DNA of 25,241 nt from a virus, in the IMG/VR virus record IMGVR_UViG_3300032236_000044, positions 1 to 25,241 of that record; one strand, written 5' to 3'. How positions within the stretch are numbered: position 1 is the stretch's first letter; the number at the start of each line of letters is the position of its first letter. Under the pieces are notes generated by a model. That model ran no database searches. It worked only from the letters and a program-made list of their open reading frames with translations, and was not told the DNA's origin. This document shows, one piece after another, positions 22,253-25,241 of this stretch. The position numbers were made by a program, and so were the translations under genes.

Positions 22253-24411
22253 TGCCTACATTAGCAGAACTTTGGGATGCTTCAGATACTGGTCTTAAAG
22301 GCGATTTAAATGATCGTCTTGAACAAGCCAAAGAAGCCTATCGTAAGCAATATAACAAAGAGTTGCCTGTTACAAGTGGTTTTCGTACCTATGAACAACA
22401 AGCTGCTCTAGCATCAAAGCCTAATAAATATCCTGTTGCTAAACCAGGCACAAGCGCCCACGAAACTGGTGATGCAGTAGATATTGACTCAAGTGTTCCA
22501 ACAGACTTTCTTAAACAGTTTGGTTTGCATAGACCTATTGCCAATGATGCGGTTCACGTTCAAGTTATGCCAAGTGCCAAGGGGACACAATCATTGGCTA
22601 GTCTTTGGGATCAAATTGACGTTGGTGAGGAACAACCTAAAAAACAACAACAAGAGAAATCTTTATTGCAACGTGCTTTTGAGGAAAGACAAAAAGCTCG
22701 GGATGTATTAACAGGAGTTGGAGAAGCTGGTCTTGCTGCAGCTTCAGGCATGGTTATGCCTTTGGTTGCTGGAGCAAAAGGAATTGTGCAAAGTATCCCC
22801 GAGGCTATTCAAACAAGTCAAGCGCCTGCGCCAATAGCAGAAAAGATTGCATCTAAGTTTTTAGCAGAGCATCCAGGCTATCAACCAACAACCCCACAGG
22901 GTAAAGCATATATTGAAAATATACAAAAGGCTTTTGAGGCTTCTAAACTGCCTCCTGTTATGCCAGAAATTATTGGTCAAACCCCAAATGTAAAACCTGT
23001 ATCTGCTGAAATTAATGAGGCTTTTCAAGCTGCAAAACAACTTAAAAAAGAACCAAGCACATTACCTCAAGCGCAACAATTGGCTATGCAAAATGCAGGG
23101 GCAGCGCAAACAGTTAACAAGACTGTTCTTGACCAGGCAATTGCAAGCGCAACTCCAGAATTAGCTGCAGAACTTAAAACTGTTAATCCTGCTGATTTAC
23201 ATTCGGATGCGTTAGCTAGGCATTTGGAAGCAGATTCTTTGCCAATTCCTGTACGTCTTACCAAAGGTCAAGCATTGCAAGACCCCAATATTATTTCTAG
23301 GGAGCGTAATGAGCGTGGCGTTAAAGAACAATATGTAGAACACTTTAATCAGCAAAACAAAGATTTAATGGCTAATGCTCAAGCTATTAAAGAACGCACA
23401 GCTCCCAATGTATTTACTACTGATTACGTTGATGATGCGGGAAATGCTATTGGTTTTGTAAATGACATTAAGAAAAACAATGTTGAAGCCACAAAAACTG
23501 CTTACAAAGATTTAGAAGCACTAGGTGGTGGAAAGTTTCCTATTGATGCACAAACATTTGGTAAAAATGCTTTGTCTGCATTGTCCAAGGGTGAAGAATC
23601 TGAGTTTTTGCCTGAAGTTTTTAAACGCAGAATAGATGAATATGCAAGTGGCAAAAAAGAAATGAACTTTGACAACTTTGAGAATTTGCGTACACAAATT
23701 GCCAAAGCATCAAGGGCAACAGATGATGGCAACGTGCGCCATGCGTTAAGCGTTGTTAGACAGGAATTAGAAGATATACCTATGCCTGGCGCAACTGCTG
23801 AACTTAAGATTGCAGCAGACAATGCTAGAAGTTTAGCAAAACACGATTTTGAACTAGAAAAAACTAACGATTTATATAATAAAGTTGTTAACGGCAAAGC
23901 GGATACAAAAGACTTTATACAAAACTTTGTTGTAAGGTCTAAAAATGCCGATTTTCAAAATTCACTTAATCTATTAAAAGACAATCCACAAGCCATTGAG
24001 CATTTGCGTTCTGGCACATTGGATTATTTAACTCGTGAAGCCACAGATGCAAGTGGTAATTTTTCTACTGCTAAATTCAATAAAGCTATTAACAAAATGG
24101 ATGTTGATGGCAAATTGGATGCTTTGTTTGGCGGTGATGCACAAATGTTGCGTAATCTGGTTAAAACTGGTCAATATGTAGAGGCTAGACCAAAGGGCGC
24201 ATTTGTTAACGAATCCAACACATTTGTTGCAAGCGCAAAAGCTCTTGCAGCATCAGGATTAGAAAAAGCGTTAAATGCCACAACTGCCAATGTTGTACCA
24301 ATTGGAACAATGGGCAGAGAGGCATTACAAAATCGTGCAATTAAGCAACAAACCAAAGAAGCGCTAAAACCTGGTGCTGGTGTTAAATTATCTGAAATAG
24401 GAAAGCCATGA
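22252..24411 (+). CDS. ejection protein with N-terminal M15-type peptidoglycan peptidase domain
   Basis: This is a 719-residue protein. Residues about 38-106 form a VanY/M15-like zinc peptidase: SGFRT (42-46), SAHETGDAVDID (68-79, with H70 and D77) and D99-x-x-H102 in NDAVHVQV. These match the SxHxxGxAxD and (E/D)xxH metal and catalytic motifs of D,D- or L,D-endopeptidases. LAELWD (4-9) recurs as LASLWD (115-120), flanking the enzyme. Residues about 152-182 are hydrophobic (GEAGLAAASGMVMPLVAGAKG). The rest is helical up to the C-terminus, as in P22 gp16 (609 residues). It is third in the gp7-gp20-gp16 order. A virion-borne lysin that opens the wall during DNA ejection is the best reading. The ATG overlaps the previous stop by one base. 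Confidence 0.83.
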   Translation: MPTLAELWDASDTGLKGDLNDRLEQAKEAYRKQYNKELPVTSGFRTYEQQAALASKPNKYPVAKPGTSAHETGDAVDIDSSVPTDFLKQFGLHRPIANDAVHVQVMPSAKGTQSLASLWDQIDVGEEQPKKQQQEKSLLQRAFEERQKARDVLTGVGEAGLAAASGMVMPLVAGAKGIVQSIPEAIQTSQAPAPIAEKIASKFLAEHPGYQPTTPQGKAYIENIQKAFEASKLPPVMPEIIGQTPNVKPVSAEINEAFQAAKQLKKEPSTLPQAQQLAMQNAGAAQTVNKTVLDQAIASATPELAAELKTVNPADLHSDALARHLEADSLPIPVRLTKGQALQDPNIISRERNERGVKEQYVEHFNQQNKDLMANAQAIKERTAPNVFTTDYVDDAGNAIGFVNDIKKNNVEATKTAYKDLEALGGGKFPIDAQTFGKNALSALSKGEESEFLPEVFKRRIDEYASGKKEMNFDNFENLRTQIAKASRATDDGNVRHALSVVRQELEDIPMPGATAELKIAADNARSLAKHDFELEKTNDLYNKVVNGKADTKDFIQNFVVRSKNADFQNSLNLLKDNPQAIEHLRSGTLDYLTREATDASGNFSTAKFNKAINKMDVDGKLDALFGGDAQMLRNLVKTGQYVEARPKGAFVNESNTFVASAKALAASGLEKALNATTANVVPIGTMGREALQNRAIKQQTKEALKPGAGVKLSEIGKP

Positions 24412-24623
24412 GTACCGAATCACCAATTGACATGTTTAAGTACGGCCAATTGGTCGCAACTGTTGAAACTCTTGAAAAGAAGATCGACAAACTTGAGGTT
24501 TCCGTTTGCCAATTGGTCGAACTTGCAAACCGATCCAAGGGGGGTTTTTGGGTTGGCATGATGGTTGTATCTGGTGTTAGTTCGTTAGTTGGATTCTTAA
24601 CGCATTACCTTACGGTGAAGTAA
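24408..24623 (+). CDS. small coiled-coil membrane protein, possible holin
   Basis: The 71-residue protein is coupled by ATGA to the ejection gene. Residues 9-42 (MFKYGQLVATVETLEKKIDKLEVSVCQLVELANR) form a charged coiled coil. Residues 46-69 (GFWVGMMVVSGVSSLVGFLTHYLT) are one transmembrane helix near the C-terminus. This coiled-coil-then-TM layout resembles XhlA-type hemolysin/holin accessory proteins, which take part in host lysis. No separate endolysin is seen in the window, so the lysis role is tentative. A membrane-bound virion or assembly protein is the alternative. Confidence 0.75.
   Translation: MSTESPIDMFKYGQLVATVETLEKKIDKLEVSVCQLVELANRSKGGFWVGMMVVSGVSSLVGFLTHYLTVK
24614..24618 (+). 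promoter_or_regulatory. RBS-like GGTGA before an ATT start candidate
   Basis: GGTGA, a part of the AAGGAGGTGA consensus, lies six bases before ATT 24625. No comparable site precedes ATG 24646. It supports an upstream, non-ATG start for the next gene. Confidence 0.4.
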
Positions 24624-24645
24624 AATTGATCCTTTTACATTAGCA

Positions 24646-25119
24646 ATGATGGCTTTCTCTGCTGTAAAAAGCGGAGTGGCTGCTTACAAGGAAATTAAAT
24701 CTACTGGCGGTGAAGTAGTCAAGATTGTCAATGAGTTGGGTGGTGCGCTTGGTAGTTTCTTTGACCATCAAGAAAAAGCGCACAAGGAAGCGGAAGAACA
24801 AAAAAAGAATCCTCCCAAAGGTAAGTCATTACAGGCTATTGCATTAGAGAATGTATTGCGTAGAAAGCAATTAGAACAAGCTGAGTACGATCTGAGGCAA
24901 ATGTTGGTATATGAATCCCCGCCTGAACTTGGTGCTGTTTGGACAGAATTTGTAGCAGAACGTCAAAAATTAACGACAGAACAGGCAAAACATAACGCTA
25001 TATTAAAAAAAAAGAACAAGCTAACAAAAGAAGAAGAGCTGAACGGCTGGAGAAATGGAATATTAGAATTGCAATTTGTGTTGCAATCTTGGTGGTCATA
25101 CTCACATTTGCAGTATTGA
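24646..25119 (+). CDS. phage protein read to a frame-0 stop; likely the short form of a -1 frameshift product
   Basis: Frame 0 from ATG 24646 gives 157 residues: a helical N-terminus (FSAVKSGVAAYKEIKSTGGEV), a charged Lys/Glu stretch, then LRRKQLEQAEYDLRQMLVYESPPELGAVWTEF (72-103). It resembles a phage family that normally begins MDPxT and ends in a membrane helix. The upstream in-frame codons ATT-GAT-CCT-TTT-ACA (from 24625) read as DPFTLA before the ATG, so the true start is probably ATT 24625. At 25008-25014 the sequence A AAA AAG permits a -1 slip; frame 0 beyond it is a short tail with no TM helix. Function is unknown; a virion or membrane-associated role is likely. Confidence 0.75.
   Translation: MMAFSAVKSGVAAYKEIKSTGGEVVKIVNELGGALGSFFDHQEKAHKEAEEQKKNPPKGKSLQAIALENVLRRKQLEQAEYDLRQMLVYESPPELGAVWTEFVAERQKLTTEQAKHNAILKKKNKLTKEEELNGWRNGILELQFVLQSWWSYSHLQY
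25008..25014 (+). other. -1 slippery heptamer A AAA AAG in a nine-A run
   Basis: In the frame of the 24646 ORF the codons are AAA AAA AAG (25006-25014), giving the exact A_AAA_AAG heptamer used in E. coli dnaX. The whole A-run covers 25005-25013. No strong stem-loop is evident right after it and no close upstream Shine-Dalgarno-like stimulator. Confidence 0.6.
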
Positions 25120-25241
25120 TGTATGAGATTAATCAAGATTACAAAAACAAGAAAAGCGGACAGGACTGGCACATCATGTTTATGAAACACTATTATGACG
25201 ACTCAATAAACGCAGAATGTGAGCATTTATTCAGACAGACA
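25014..25241 (+). CDS. -1 frame continuation with transmembrane helix, partial at window end
   Basis: From the slip site the -1 frame is open for 76 codons to the edge of the window. It reads EQANKRRRAERLEKWNIRI, then a hydrophobic helix (IAICVAILVVILTFAVLMY, 25068-25124), then a charged tail with HIMFMKHYYDD. The basic flank before the helix followed by an uninterrupted TM segment is what the family's C-terminus should look like. The fused product would exceed 200 residues (130 codons from ATT 24625, plus at least 76). This has no start codon of its own with an RBS, so it is reported as an extension, not a separate gene. Confidence 0.55.

Noticed and set aside
25014-25060. Stimulatory stem-loop after the slippery site
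   Set aside because: Only 3-4 bp pairings (AGC/GCT, AGCT/AGCT) can be found; too weak to claim.

Overview
The window is a contiguous piece of a tailed-phage genome, or a prophage. It carries the DNA-packaging, capsid, tail and DNA-ejection modules of a P22-like podovirus. The key families are recognisable in the proteins: large terminase, P22-type portal, scaffold, P22-type coat, gp4-like tail accessory factor, gp10-like stabilisation protein, and three consecutive proteins at the positions of the P22 gp7/gp20/gp16 ejection proteins. No integrase, repressor, replication gene, tRNA or host gene is visible, so lifestyle cannot be decided. Base composition is moderately AT-rich by eye, and the fibre proteins resemble those of aquatic phages. 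A freshwater or marine proteobacterial host is a reasonable but weak inference.

Layout. Positions 1-270 hold a small acidic ORF and a long hairpin. Positions 279-1226 (minus strand) encode a metallophosphoesterase with an N-terminal helix-turn-helix; it is the only minus-strand gene supported. Positions 1227-1345 are a divergent promoter region with a palindrome over a TATAAT box. Positions 1346-2738 hold six small genes, mostly overlapping by a few bases, including a Cys-rich protein and a GroES-like co-chaperonin. Positions 2778-6438 are small terminase, large terminase and portal. Positions 6439-6517 hold a near-consensus sigma70-type promoter. Positions 6518-9153 encode scaffold, coat and a small virion-type protein, closed by a strong rho-independent terminator (9170-9210). 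Positions 9248-17083 are a receptor-binding region: three small beta-rich proteins, a long fibre with YadA-like repeats, two small proteins, a second fibre, a small accessory protein, and a pectate-lyase-type tailspike. Positions 17092-20145 are gp4-like and gp10-like neck/tail proteins, a small protein and a cupin. Positions 20148-24411 are three ejection-type proteins, the last with an N-terminal M15-type peptidoglycan peptidase domain. Positions 24408-25241 hold a small membrane protein and a final gene that appears to need a -1 frameshift.

Working together: terminase packages DNA through the portal into a scaffold-built shell. The gp4- and gp10-like proteins close and extend the neck. The fibres and tailspike bind and probably degrade surface glycans. 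The ejection proteins, helped by the M15 domain, would breach the cell wall during DNA delivery. The phage GroES-like protein may help fold coat protein with host GroEL.

The least ordinary signals are these: an A AAA AAG slippery heptamer whose -1 frame supplies a transmembrane C-terminus; an apparent ATT start for the same gene; a GTGI-type beta domain inserted in both the gp4-like protein and the long fibre; and the peptidase domain flanked by a repeated LAxLWD peptide in the ejection protein. I saw no clearly new defence or anti-defence system.
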